Of a stretch of DNA of 64,000 nt, positions 33,492-40,922 are shown in pieces. Position 1 is the stretch's first letter, and every line of letters begins with the position of its first letter. Where the stretch lies: positions 37,623 through 101,622 of the forward strand of contig JAAVAC010000006.1 of assembly GCA_014804265.1 (NCBI GenBank), written 5' to 3'. A model generated the notes under the pieces. It saw only the letters and a list, made by a program, of their open reading frames with translations, was not told where the DNA came from and searched no databases. A program made the position numbers and the translations under genes. This stretch comes from Lachnospiraceae bacterium (GTDB taxonomy: Bacteria > Bacillota > Clostridia > Lachnospirales > Lachnospiraceae).

Positions 33492-34634
33492 ATGAGAAAA
33501 TTTGAATTGATAGCTCCATGCCATTTTGGACTGGAGGCAGTATTAAAAAGAGAAATCATTGATTTGGGATATGATATTTTGCAGGTGGAAGATGGTCGCA
33601 TAACCTTTCTTGGAGATGAAGAAGGAATTTGCCGAGCCAATATTTTTTTGCGCACTGCGGAGAGAGTTTTATTAAAAATAGGTAGTTTCCATGCAGAGAC
33701 CTTTGAAGAGTTGTTTCAAGGTACGAAAAGCCTGCCTTGGGAAGAATATATACCAAAGGACGGGAAATTCTGGGTGGCAAAAGCGGCCAGCATAAAAAGT
33801 AAGCTTTTCAGTCCTTCGGATATACAGTCCGTTATGAAAAAAGCAATGGTGGAACGCATGAAGCAGAAATACCGGATATCCTGGTTTGAGGAAGATGGAG
33901 AAGCCTTTCCAGTCAGGGTGTTTTTGAAAAAGGATGAAGTGACGGCAGCATTGGATACCACGGGAGAATCCCTTCACAAAAGAGGTTACCGGAAACTGAC
34001 AGCAAAGGCGCCTATTGCGGAAAATCTGGCGGCAGCCCTGATTTTGTTAAGTCCATGGAAGAAAGAACGCATTCTGGTAGACCCTTTTTGCGGAAGCGGC
34101 ACGATTCCCATTGAAGCGGCATTGTTGGCGGCAGGTGCGGCTCCCGGAATGAATCGGAGCTTTTTAAGCGAAACATGGAATCATATGATTCCTAAAAAAA
34201 TATGGTATAGTAGCATGGACGAAGCAAATGAGCTTGTGGATTTTTCTGTTAAGGTGGACATTCAAGGCTATGATTTATCGGAAGACATGGTAAAAATAGC
34301 AAGAGCCAATGCAAGACTTGCAGGTGTAGAACATTTAATCCATTTTCAGAAACGGGACGTGGCACAATTGAGCCATCCGAAGAAATATGGCTTTCTTATT
34401 ACCAATCCGCCTTATGGGGAGCGATTGGAAGAGAAGGAAAAGCTTCCAGCCTTATATGAGACTATTGGTGAACGTTTCAGATCTTTGGAAGATTGGTCTA
34501 TGTATCTGATTACTTCTTATGAGGAAGCAGAACGATACATCGGTAGAAAAGCGGATAAAAACAGAAAGATCTATAACGGGATGATGAAGACCTATTTGTA
34601 TCAGTTTATGGGTGCAAGACCGCCTAAGAAATAA
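33492..34634 (+). CDS. THUMP-domain 23S rRNA (guanine-N2)-methyltransferase, RlmL/YpsC-like
   Basis: 380 residues. The N-terminal THUMP RNA-binding domain (about 5-155) is followed by a Rossmann methyltransferase domain with DPFCGSGTIPIEAALLA (from Asp197) as the SAM loop and TNPPYGERL (Asn305-Tyr308) as the catalytic NPPY motif. By family it makes m2G in 23S rRNA (E. coli G2445 is the RlmL N-terminal activity). No Shine-Dalgarno sequence precedes the ATG and the predicted promoter is almost on top of it. The amidase gene follows after 14 bases, then rdgB and the phosphodiesterase, so a four-gene operon is likely. Confidence 0.88.
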   Translation: MRKFELIAPCHFGLEAVLKREIIDLGYDILQVEDGRITFLGDEEGICRANIFLRTAERVLLKIGSFHAETFEELFQGTKSLPWEEYIPKDGKFWVAKAASIKSKLFSPSDIQSVMKKAMVERMKQKYRISWFEEDGEAFPVRVFLKKDEVTAALDTTGESLHKRGYRKLTAKAPIAENLAAALILLSPWKKERILVDPFCGSGTIPIEAALLAAGAAPGMNRSFLSETWNHMIPKKIWYSSMDEANELVDFSVKVDIQGYDLSEDMVKIARANARLAGVEHLIHFQKRDVAQLSHPKKYGFLITNPPYGERLEEKEKLPALYETIGERFRSLEDWSMYLITSYEEAERYIGRKADKNRKIYNGMMKTYLYQFMGARPPKK

Positions 34635-34648
34635 GAAGCAGGGATAAT

Positions 34649-35707
34649 ATGACAAAAAAATTAAACAAATTGCTTTTTCTTTGCAGCGGCATACTGGGCA
34701 TGCTGGCCATGACCGTGATGGTAGCTTACTGCGTGTTAAGAGGCGGGCGGGGCATGGAACAGCCCCAGCCATCTTTGGCAAAAGAGGAAGAACAGGAACT
34801 GGTTGGAGATTTGGAGGCTATTTATGAAGAAAGCAGCACAGCCAGCCAGTATTTGTGTATCCCTTTGGAAGAAGCGATAAAAGAAGAACAGGTTTCCATA
34901 GAGAATGATTTAATGGCCCAGAGGCTTACAATTACCATTTCCGGACTGGAAAAGGATTATTTTTATACACATAAGTTATCGGGAAACATAGAATCCATAC
35001 AGGAAATTGCTTACCAAAGCAATATGGCTGACAGCAGGCTGATTATTGCCTATGGTGACATATTGGAGTTTGAAAGTGCTTTTGACGAAGGGCATCTGTA
35101 TATCAGCTTTGTGCCGCCAAGAGAAAAATATGATAAAATCATAGTGATCGATCCTGCCCACGGCGGAGATGAGAATGGTATCTGCGTAGAAAAGCTGATA
35201 GAAAAAGAAGTGACGCTGGATATCGCCATGCGATTAAAGGCACTTTTGGATAAAACCGATATAAAAGTATACTATACCAGGCTTTCGGATGAAAAGAAAT
35301 CCATGGAGCAGATCATCCGAATGGTAAATGGCACAAAGGCGGATATGTTTTTGAGCATCCATGGCGCTTTAGAAGAAACGGATACAAGCATATACGGCAT
35401 TACTTCCTACTATAATGAGACATTTTTCATCCCTAATTTCAGCAGTGCTGACTTTGCTTATCTGGTAGAGGAAAAGGTGACAAAAAGCGCATCTGCCAAA
35501 GCCCTTGGGCTTAAGGCCGGAGAGGAGAGCATGTATCTGGTGCGCAAGGCGGAAGTTCCGGTAGCGCTGGTGGAAGTGGGATATTTCAGTAACAGACAGG
35601 AAAGAATCCTGTTGTCAAAAGAGGATTATAAGGATAGAATAGCAAAAGGGCTCTATGAGGCAATTATTGCATCCTATGAGCAGTTAGGAATGGAAGCAGG
35701 GAAATAA
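34649..35707 (+). CDS. N-acetylmuramoyl-L-alanine amidase (Amidase_3)
   Basis: 352 residues. One N-terminal membrane or signal segment (about 8-30) is followed by an AMIN-like beta region (about 70-160) and the zinc amidase domain: His171 (DPAHGG), a Glu in the KLIEKEVTLDIA stretch, His238 (SIHGA) and catalytic Glu309 (VEVGYFSN). It cleaves the bond between muramic acid and the stem peptide outside the membrane. CwlD-type relatives act in spore cortex formation, but the AMIN-like part suits general wall hydrolysis as well. The gene starts 14 bases after the methyltransferase stop, and rdgB begins 1 base after its own stop. Confidence 0.88.
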   Translation: MTKKLNKLLFLCSGILGMLAMTVMVAYCVLRGGRGMEQPQPSLAKEEEQELVGDLEAIYEESSTASQYLCIPLEEAIKEEQVSIENDLMAQRLTITISGLEKDYFYTHKLSGNIESIQEIAYQSNMADSRLIIAYGDILEFESAFDEGHLYISFVPPREKYDKIIVIDPAHGGDENGICVEKLIEKEVTLDIAMRLKALLDKTDIKVYYTRLSDEKKSMEQIIRMVNGTKADMFLSIHGALEETDTSIYGITSYYNETFFIPNFSSADFAYLVEEKVTKSASAKALGLKAGEESMYLVRKAEVPVALVEVGYFSNRQERILLSKEDYKDRIAKGLYEAIIASYEQLGMEAGK

Positions 35708-35708
35708 T

Positions 35709-36305
35709 ATGAGGAAAATAATATTTGCAACAGGAAATGAAGGAAAAGTCAGAGAAGTGCAGGCTATCCTGAAGAATATGGAGGTGGAGGTGCTTTCTTT
35801 AAAACAGGCAGGTATTTTTGCAAAAATAGAAGAAAACGGCACCAGCTTTGAGGAAAATGCAGTAATCAAGGCGAAAGAAATTGCCAAGCTGACAGATGCC
35901 ATCGTACTGGCAGATGATTCCGGATTGGAGATTGATTACCTGAATAAAGAACCGGGCATTTATTCGGCCCGTTATTTAGGAGAAGATACGCCCTATGCGG
36001 AGAAGAACCGGACGATCTTAAAACGCATGGAAGGGGTAGAGGAGAAAGAACGTACCGCACGTTTTGTTTGTGCCATGGCAGCAGTTTTGGAGGATGGAAC
36101 CGTATTGACTACCCATGGGGAAATGGAAGGGATGATCGGGTATGAAAGCAAAGGGGAAAATGGATTTGGCTACGATCCTATCTTTTATCTTCCCCAATAT
36201 GGCATGACCTCTGCCCAGATCAGCCCGGAAGAAAAGAACCGCATCAGCCATAGGGGAAAGGCCTTAAGGCGGATGAAAGAAGAGCTTTTAAAGAAATGGC
36301 AATGA
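35709..36305 (+). CDS. rdgB: XTP/dITP diphosphatase (non-canonical purine NTP pyrophosphatase)
   Basis: 198 residues, normal for the HAM1/RdgB family. It hydrolyses XTP, ITP and dITP to monophosphates and so protects nucleic acids. Signatures are IFATGNEGKVREV at the N-terminus, VLADDSGLEIDYL, the SARYLGE block, GENGFGYDPIFY and SHRGKALR at the end. The gene starts one base after the amidase stop, consistent with tight cotranscription. Confidence 0.95.
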   Translation: MRKIIFATGNEGKVREVQAILKNMEVEVLSLKQAGIFAKIEENGTSFEENAVIKAKEIAKLTDAIVLADDSGLEIDYLNKEPGIYSARYLGEDTPYAEKNRTILKRMEGVEEKERTARFVCAMAAVLEDGTVLTTHGEMEGMIGYESKGENGFGYDPIFYLPQYGMTSAQISPEEKNRISHRGKALRRMKEELLKKWQ

Positions 36306-36331
36306 AAAAGAAATCGGAGTGGATACATATT

Positions 36332-36811
36332 ATGAGAGTGCTGGTTGTTAGCGATACCCACAGACGGAATGAAAATTATCTCCGTGTGTTGGATAGAGAA
36401 GGGCCTGTGGATATGGTCATCCATTGTGGCGACTCAGAAGGAAGCGAATATTTAATCTGTGAAAGCGCCGGTTGCCCTGTACACATTGTTTCGGGCAATA
36501 ATGATTTTTTTTCGGAGCTGCCCCGGGAAATAGAGTTTGAAATAGGCGAATACAGGGTTTTGGTTACCCATGGGCATAATTATTATGTATCTATGGGAAG
36601 CGAGACTCTAAAAAAGTATGCAAAATCAAAAGATAAAAACCTGGTTTTTTATGGGCATACCCACAGGCCTGTGATTGATATAGAAAGAGATATCATTGCA
36701 GTGAATCCGGGAAGCATTTCCTATCCAAGGCAGGATGGAAAGAAACCTACTTACGTGATAATGGAAATCGATAAAGAAGGAAAGGCCCATTTTGAATTAA
36801 GGCATTTATAG
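36332..36811 (+). CDS. YfcE/MJ0936-type metallophosphoesterase
   Basis: About 160 residues from ATG 36332 (MRVLVVSDTHRR); an upstream ATG at 36302 overlaps the rdgB stop and could add 10 residues, and neither has a strong ribosome site. Motifs for the two-metal phosphoesterase are SDTHRR, HCGDSEG, VSGNND, THGHNY and GHTHRP. The family hydrolyses phosphodiester bonds in vitro with unknown natural substrates. It is the last gene of the rlmL-like/amidase/rdgB group. Confidence 0.88.
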   Translation: MRVLVVSDTHRRNENYLRVLDREGPVDMVIHCGDSEGSEYLICESAGCPVHIVSGNNDFFSELPREIEFEIGEYRVLVTHGHNYYVSMGSETLKKYAKSKDKNLVFYGHTHRPVIDIERDIIAVNPGSISYPRQDGKKPTYVIMEIDKEGKAHFELRHL

Positions 36812-36861
36812 AAGGAAACAATATCCCTGAAAAAAATTGTAAAAAACTTGTAAAAAATGTA

Positions 36862-36890
36862 TTGACAAGTTTCTGCCACTATTATATAAT
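36862..36890 (+). promoter_or_regulatory. Strong sigma-A promoter of the tRNA operon
   Basis: Perfect TTGACA (36862-36867), 17-base spacer, perfect TATAAT (36885-36890), 31 bases before the tRNA-Pro gene. Confidence 0.92.
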
Positions 36891-36921
36891 ATGTCTTGCG
36901 TCACGGCGAAAGGCTGAACGA

Positions 36922-36996
36922 CGGGGTGTGGCTCAGCTTGGCTAGAGCGCCTGGTTTGGGACCAGGAGGTCGCAGGTTCGAATCCTGTCACCCCGA
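36922..36996 (+). tRNA. tRNA-Pro (anticodon TGG)
   Basis: Acceptor CGGGGTG/CACCCCG, D-arm, anticodon stem CCTGG/CCAGG around loop TTTGGGA, T-loop GGTTCGAATCC. CCA not encoded. First of six tRNAs in one transcript. Confidence 0.96.
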
Positions 36997-37025
36997 GTGG
37001 TGACAAGAAAATTCATATTTATTAT

Positions 37026-37096
37026 GCGGGTGTAGTTCAATGGTAGAACACTAGCCTTCCAAGCTAGATACGTGGGTTCGATTCCCATCACCCGCT
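37026..37096 (+). tRNA. tRNA-Gly (anticodon TCC)
   Basis: Acceptor GCGGGTG/CACCCGC, anticodon stem CTAGC/GCTAG around loop CTTCCAA, T-loop GGTTCGATTCC. CCA not encoded. Confidence 0.96.
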
Positions 37097-37102
37097 TTGT
37101 GT

Positions 37103-37176
<74 letters not shown>

Positions 37177-37202
37177 TTTCGGGTAAGGACTTGCCCAGTA
37201 TG

Positions 37203-37276
37203 GTGGGTATAGCGCAGCTGGTTAGCGCGCCAGATTGTGGCTCTGGAGGCCAAGGGTTCGAATCCCTTTATCCACC
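37203..37276 (+). tRNA. tRNA-His (anticodon GTG)
   Basis: Acceptor GTGGGTA/TATCCAC, anticodon stem CCAGA/TCTGG around loop TTGTGGC. G at 37202 and discriminator C at 37276 supply the extra G-1:C73 pair of tRNA-His. CCA not encoded. Confidence 0.96.
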
Positions 37277-37328
37277 TTTTGTATATATTTTGTATAATGG
37301 GTATAAAATATAGCAGGAAAGATGATAT

Positions 37329-37400
37329 TGGGCTATCGCCAAGCGGTAAGGCACAGGACTTTGACTCCTGCATTCGCAAGTTCGAATCTTGCTAGCCCAG
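37329..37400 (+). tRNA. tRNA-Gln (anticodon TTG)
   Basis: Acceptor TGGGCTA/TAGCCCA, anticodon stem CAGGA/TCCTG around loop CTTTGAC, T-loop AGTTCGAATCT. CCA not encoded. Confidence 0.95.
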
Positions 37401-37405
37401 GTTAT

Positions 37406-37478
37406 GGGCCACTAGCTCAGGTGGTAGAGCACTTGACTTTTAATCAAGTTGTCCGGGGTTCGAGTCCCCGGTGGCTCA
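37406..37478 (+). tRNA. tRNA-Lys (anticodon TTT)
   Basis: Acceptor GGGCCAC/GTGGCTC (one wobble), anticodon stem CTTGA/TCAAG around loop CTTTTAA, T-loop GGTTCGAGTCC. CCA not encoded. Confidence 0.95.
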
Positions 37479-37479
37479 T

Positions 37480-37527
37480 GAAATGTCGTTTGTGTGGACA
37501 TGGTTCTCACAGGTGGCATTTTTTTGT
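37480..37527 (+). terminator. Probable terminator of the six-tRNA transcript
   Basis: AAATGTC (37480-37486) can pair with GGCATTT (one wobble) around an imperfect inner stem, followed by a run of T. The stem is weaker than the other terminators here. Confidence 0.4.
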
Positions 37528-37585
37528 TGCATTCCCTATACAGAGCCTTTTCACTTCAGGTAAAAAATAAAGTCTGCCGAATTCA

Positions 37586-37614
37586 TTGACAGCCTTTAAA
37601 AGATAAGCTATAAT
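37586..37614 (+). promoter_or_regulatory. Strong sigma-A promoter of tRNA-Leu
   Basis: TTGACA (37586-37591), 17-base spacer, TATAAT (37609-37614), so tRNA-Leu has its own transcript. Confidence 0.88.
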
Positions 37615-37670
37615 TGCCATGTTATGTTCTGTAACAGCTTTTTTGTGAAAGCGGCTGCGGATATGCATTT

Positions 37671-37750
37671 GCGGGTGTGGCGGAATTGGCAGACGCGCCA
37701 GATTTAGGTTCTGGTGGGCGACCGTGCAGGTTCAAGTCCTGTCACCCGCA
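37671..37750 (+). tRNA. tRNA-Leu (anticodon TAG)
   Basis: Acceptor GCGGGTG/CACCCGC, anticodon stem CCAGA/TCTGG around loop TTTAGGT, and a longer variable arm as expected for a class II tRNA. CCA not encoded. Confidence 0.95.
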
Positions 37751-37752
37751 TA

Positions 37753-37786
37753 AAAACCGAATCCATAGTTATGGATTCGGTTTTTT
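37753..37786 (+). terminator. Rho-independent terminator after tRNA-Leu
   Basis: A 12-bp perfect stem AACCGAATCCAT/ATGGATTCGGTT with an AGTT loop (37755-37782) and a six-T run. Confidence 0.93.
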
Positions 37787-37826
37787 ATTATCTTTTTAGT
37801 AGTAAAACAAGGGGTTATGTGATAAA

Positions 37827-37940
37827 ATGGATATGTCTTTTTGCTGGATTAAAGGAGAGGGAAGCCTTGATGATACGGATGTGCTCATAAACAGCGATGG
37901 ACCTTCCTGTTATGTGGCAGCAGGCACCGGTGTGGAATGA
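37827..37940 (+). CDS. Doubtful 37-codon ORF before pfp
   Basis: An ATG-TGA frame in the 400-base gap between tRNA-Leu and pfp. The translation begins MDMSFCWIKGEG and looks protein-like, and in the same frame the codons continue for 29 more residues after the TGA before the next stop. AAGGGG lies about 10 bases before the ATG. It may be a decayed gene, a chance frame or part of a leader; I know no homolog. The remainder of 37787-38067 shows nothing else recognisable. Confidence 0.2.
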   Translation: MDMSFCWIKGEGSLDDTDVLINSDGPSCYVAAGTGVE

Positions 37941-38067
37941 AAGCCGGAAGGGGAAAGGAAAGAATGTAATTTGGAGGGAAATGACTATGGCGATGAAAAA
38001 AAAGTGCATGTGAAGAAAGCTGCGGGCTGAACTGTTACAAAAAGTGTTTTTCCAGTGATTTAAATGC

Positions 38068-38096
38068 TTGTATTACCAAATATTATCTGTTATAAT
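38068..38096 (+). promoter_or_regulatory. Sigma-A promoter of pfp
   Basis: TTGTAT (38068-38073), 17-base spacer, TATAAT (38091-38096). The 5' leader can form a hairpin from GGATATTCC and GGAAATATCC (about 38109-38147). Confidence 0.72.
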
Positions 38097-38188
38097 CGGA
38101 TTGATGCGGGATATTCCACGTTTTTCCATGGAAAGAAGGAAATATCCGGTAAAACATTAAAAATAGAAATTCTAAAGGAGAGAACAGA

Positions 38189-39430
38189 ATGAAAGGTAAT
38201 ATCGTAGTTGGACAGTCTGGCGGACCTACAGCCGTAATCAACTCATCCGTAGCTGGCGTATATGCAGCAGCAAAGAAATTAGGAGTAAATAAAATTTATG
38301 GTATGGTTCATGGGATTGAAGGTTTTTTAGAAGATAAGATCGTTGACCTTGCACCATATCTTGATGATGAAACAGGAATTGAAATGTTAAAGAGAACTCC
38401 TTCTGCATTTTTAGGCTCCTGCCGTTTTAAAATGCCAAAGATCGAAGGACATGAGGATGTATATGAAAAGGTATTTGAAATCATGGAAAAACATGACATC
38501 GAATGCTTATTCTATGCAGGCGGCAATGATTCCATGGATACGGTTAAGATGTTATCCGATTATGCAGCGGCTCATAACAAACCCCAGAGATTTATGGGCG
38601 TTCCAAAGACAATAGACAATGACCTTCCTGTGACAGACCACTGCCCGGGATATGGTTCTGCAGCAAAATATATTGCGACTTCCGTAAAAGAAATTATCCG
38701 TGACAACGAATCATTCGGCGCAAAGAAGCCTACTGTATGTATCGTTGAAATCATGGGACGTAATGCAGGCTGGCTGACAGCAGCAGCAGCGCTTGCAAAA
38801 GGACCTGACTGTTCAGGATGCGATGCGATTTATTTACCTGAAAAAGTATTTGATATGGACAAGTTCATGGAAAAAGTGAAAGAACTTGCAGCTACCAAGT
38901 CTTCCGTAGTAATTGCAGTTTCAGAAGGAGTCCATATTGCCGATGGCCGTTATGTGTGCGAGCTGGCAAATGAAAATGTGGCAGTAGATGCTTTTGGCCA
39001 CAAGCAGATGTCCGGTACGGCAGCATACCTTGCACAAATCGTTGCTGCGGAAACGGGGTTAAAGACCCGTGCGGTAGAATTCTCTACCTTACAAAGAGCA
39101 GCTACACACTTAGCTTCCTTAACAGATATCAACGAAGCATTCCAGGTTGGTTCTGATGCGGTAAAAGCAGCAGAAGAAGGCAAGACTGGTATGATGATCA
39201 CGCTTGACAGAAATGGTGATGACCCATATCAGTGTGGAACTTCTGCATACGATATCCATGCAATTGCCAATGTAGAAAGACCTGTTCCGGCAGAATGGAT
39301 TACAGAGGATGGATGCAATTTGAATGACGGATACGAAAAATATGCAAGACCGCTTATCATGGGTGAGCTGACTCCATTATTTGTGGATGGGCTTCCACGT
39401 CATTTAGTAATGAAGGAATTATTAGACTAA
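38189..39430 (+). CDS. pfp: Diphosphate--fructose-6-phosphate 1-phosphotransferase (PPi-dependent PFK)
   Basis: 413 residues. It interconverts fructose-6-phosphate and fructose-1,6-bisphosphate. The phosphoryl-donor loop reads GGNDS (111-115) with Asp114 where ATP enzymes carry Gly, and PKTIDND (139-145) has Lys140 where ATP enzymes have Gly; both changes mark pyrophosphate as the donor. EIMGRNAGWLTAAAAL is the substrate loop. AAAGGAGA lies 8 bases before the ATG. It is monocistronic, with its own promoter and a terminator at 39447, and leads into the glucan-utilisation region. In anaerobes this enzyme saves ATP in glycolysis. Confidence 0.93.
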   Translation: MKGNIVVGQSGGPTAVINSSVAGVYAAAKKLGVNKIYGMVHGIEGFLEDKIVDLAPYLDDETGIEMLKRTPSAFLGSCRFKMPKIEGHEDVYEKVFEIMEKHDIECLFYAGGNDSMDTVKMLSDYAAAHNKPQRFMGVPKTIDNDLPVTDHCPGYGSAAKYIATSVKEIIRDNESFGAKKPTVCIVEIMGRNAGWLTAAAALAKGPDCSGCDAIYLPEKVFDMDKFMEKVKELAATKSSVVIAVSEGVHIADGRYVCELANENVAVDAFGHKQMSGTAAYLAQIVAAETGLKTRAVEFSTLQRAATHLASLTDINEAFQVGSDAVKAAEEGKTGMMITLDRNGDDPYQCGTSAYDIHAIANVERPVPAEWITEDGCNLNDGYEKYARPLIMGELTPLFVDGLPRHLVMKELLD

Positions 39431-39446
39431 TAAGGATTAGGAAACG

Positions 39447-39480
39447 GAGAGCCCTGCTCCTGAAGAGGGCTCTCTGATTT
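39447..39480 (+). terminator. Terminator after pfp
   Basis: A perfect 9-bp stem GAGAGCCCT/AGGGCTCTC (39447-39455 with 39466-39474), tail TGATTTTATT. Confidence 0.75.
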
Positions 39481-39523
39481 TATTATACAGGCAGAAGGCT
39501 TATGGGATTTTCCAATTTTTCTC

Positions 39524-39569
39524 TTTACAGGCAATTTGATTTAATGTATTATCAGGAAAATGTTTTCCT
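39524..39569 (+). promoter_or_regulatory. Promoter with overlapping palindromic operator, LacI-type regulator gene
   Basis: TTTACA (39524-39529), 17-base spacer, TATTAT (39547-39552), then a perfect palindrome AGGAAAATGTTTTCCT (39554-39569) directly on the expected transcription start. The palindrome is close to the GAAAACGTTTTC operators at the phosphorylase promoter, so the regulator probably controls its own gene. Confidence 0.6.
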
Positions 39570-39632
39570 TTCTGCGGCTTTCCAAAATGACATAGATATG
39601 GAAAACAAAATAGAATGTTGAGGCGGGCTGTC

Positions 39633-40622
39633 ATGGTATCAATCAAGGATGTAGCAAAGCATGCGGGAGTGGCCATTTCTACGGTATCGAAGGTGTTGAA
39701 TCATTATCCCAATGTCAGCAGGGATACACAGGAAAAAGTAAATAAAGCCATTGAAGAGCTGGGATTCGTACCCAATGCGGTAGCGGCAGCTCTTTCCAGT
39801 AAGAAGGCGGGAAGGGTAGCGATCTTAATCAATTTAAATCCCCAGATCCAGGCTATTGATGAAATCAGCATGCAGTATTTATCCGGTGCCATCAATCAGG
39901 CGATGCTGATGAATCTGGATATCATTACTGTATTTTTTTCCATGCTGCAGGATAAAAGCGTGGAAGAGATTACAAGATATTTCAAATCCCAAAGTGTATC
40001 GGGTATCATCATATGCGGACTGAACAAGGAAAGCAAGCAGCTCCACAGCCTGATTGATTCTAAGGAATTTAAGATTGTGGTAATTGATGCACCGGTATAT
40101 AATGAAAATACTTCATCAGTCTGGATCGATAATGAAAAGGCTCAATATGATGTGGCGAAGAAAACTACTGAAAACATGAATTGCAAAAGTATCCTGTATA
40201 TTGCAGGCAGAAGTGACGGATACGTAACAGAGGAACGTTTGAAAGGCATCAAAAAGCTGGCGGAGGAATTTAAATTAAATCTTTTGATCAGGCAGGGAGA
40301 ATTCAGCGAATTAAAAGCGAGACAGATTACTTTTAAATATGCAAAGAACAAGGATATGGTAGCATGTGCTTCAGACCTGATGGCGATTGGAGCCATGAAA
40401 GCACTTACGGAGATGGACATCTTTCGCCCGGTATGCGGCTTTGATGGAATCGCACTGATGGGATATGTGGGAAAACAGATGAACACGGTAAGGCAGGATT
40501 TTTACCGGATATCGGCGGAGGCTGTAAAAGAGCTGAATAACCTCATGAAGGGTGAAGAGGGAAGGAATATCAAGCTGGACTATAGTCTGGCACGAATGAA
40601 GTACGAAGATATTATCTGTTAG
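39633..40622 (+). CDS. LacI family transcriptional regulator (alpha-glucan region)
   Basis: 329 residues from ATG 39633 (MVSIKDVAKHAG), about 8 bases after GAGGCGG; an ATG at 39615 is also in frame. The LacI helix-turn-helix is ISTVSKVLNHYPNVSRDTQEKV with hinge VPNAVAAALSSKKAG. The effector domain (about 60-329) is of the periplasmic-binding-protein type. It lies directly upstream of the glucan phosphorylase gene, whose promoter has two strong LacI/cre-like palindromes, so it is the obvious candidate repressor, releasing in response to a glucan-derived sugar. The effector is unknown. Confidence 0.88.
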   Translation: MVSIKDVAKHAGVAISTVSKVLNHYPNVSRDTQEKVNKAIEELGFVPNAVAAALSSKKAGRVAILINLNPQIQAIDEISMQYLSGAINQAMLMNLDIITVFFSMLQDKSVEEITRYFKSQSVSGIIICGLNKESKQLHSLIDSKEFKIVVIDAPVYNENTSSVWIDNEKAQYDVAKKTTENMNCKSILYIAGRSDGYVTEERLKGIKKLAEEFKLNLLIRQGEFSELKARQITFKYAKNKDMVACASDLMAIGAMKALTEMDIFRPVCGFDGIALMGYVGKQMNTVRQDFYRISAEAVKELNNLMKGEEGRNIKLDYSLARMKYEDIIC

Positions 40623-40720
40623 AGAAAAAGTTTACTGTTTCGGGTATAAACCGGAGGCAAACTGTAAAAACTCACTAAAAAGTTTTGAAACATTTAGTGG
40701 AATTTTTTTGAAAAAAGTAC

Positions 40721-40776
40721 TTGCTGAAAACGTTTTCCTATGTTAAAGTAATAGATGGGAACAAGAAAACGTTTTC
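40721..40776 (+). promoter_or_regulatory. Phosphorylase promoter with two perfect operators
   Basis: TTGCTG (40721-40726), 17-base spacer, TAAAGT (40744-40749). GAAAACGTTTTC occurs twice: at 40726-40737 inside the promoter spacer and at 40765-40776 just after the start site, 39 bases centre to centre. Both are LacI-family operators and also fit the CcpA cre consensus except at the last base. Confidence 0.75.
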
Positions 40777-40922
40777 CGGAAATTTCCAGAACATGTTTCT
40801 GGTGAATGTATCTTACATAACATATGAGAAGAAAAGGAAAATTAGAACAGGTGCAAAAAACAAAAGCAGTACAGATGTGGTACGAACTAGTTAAGCTTAA
40901 GTTTAGCTAAGGAGGTAATAGA

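Noticed and set aside
37322..37570. 82-codon frame over tRNA-Gln and tRNA-Lys
   Set aside because: It is antiparallel-like noise across two clear tRNA genes and has no ribosome site.
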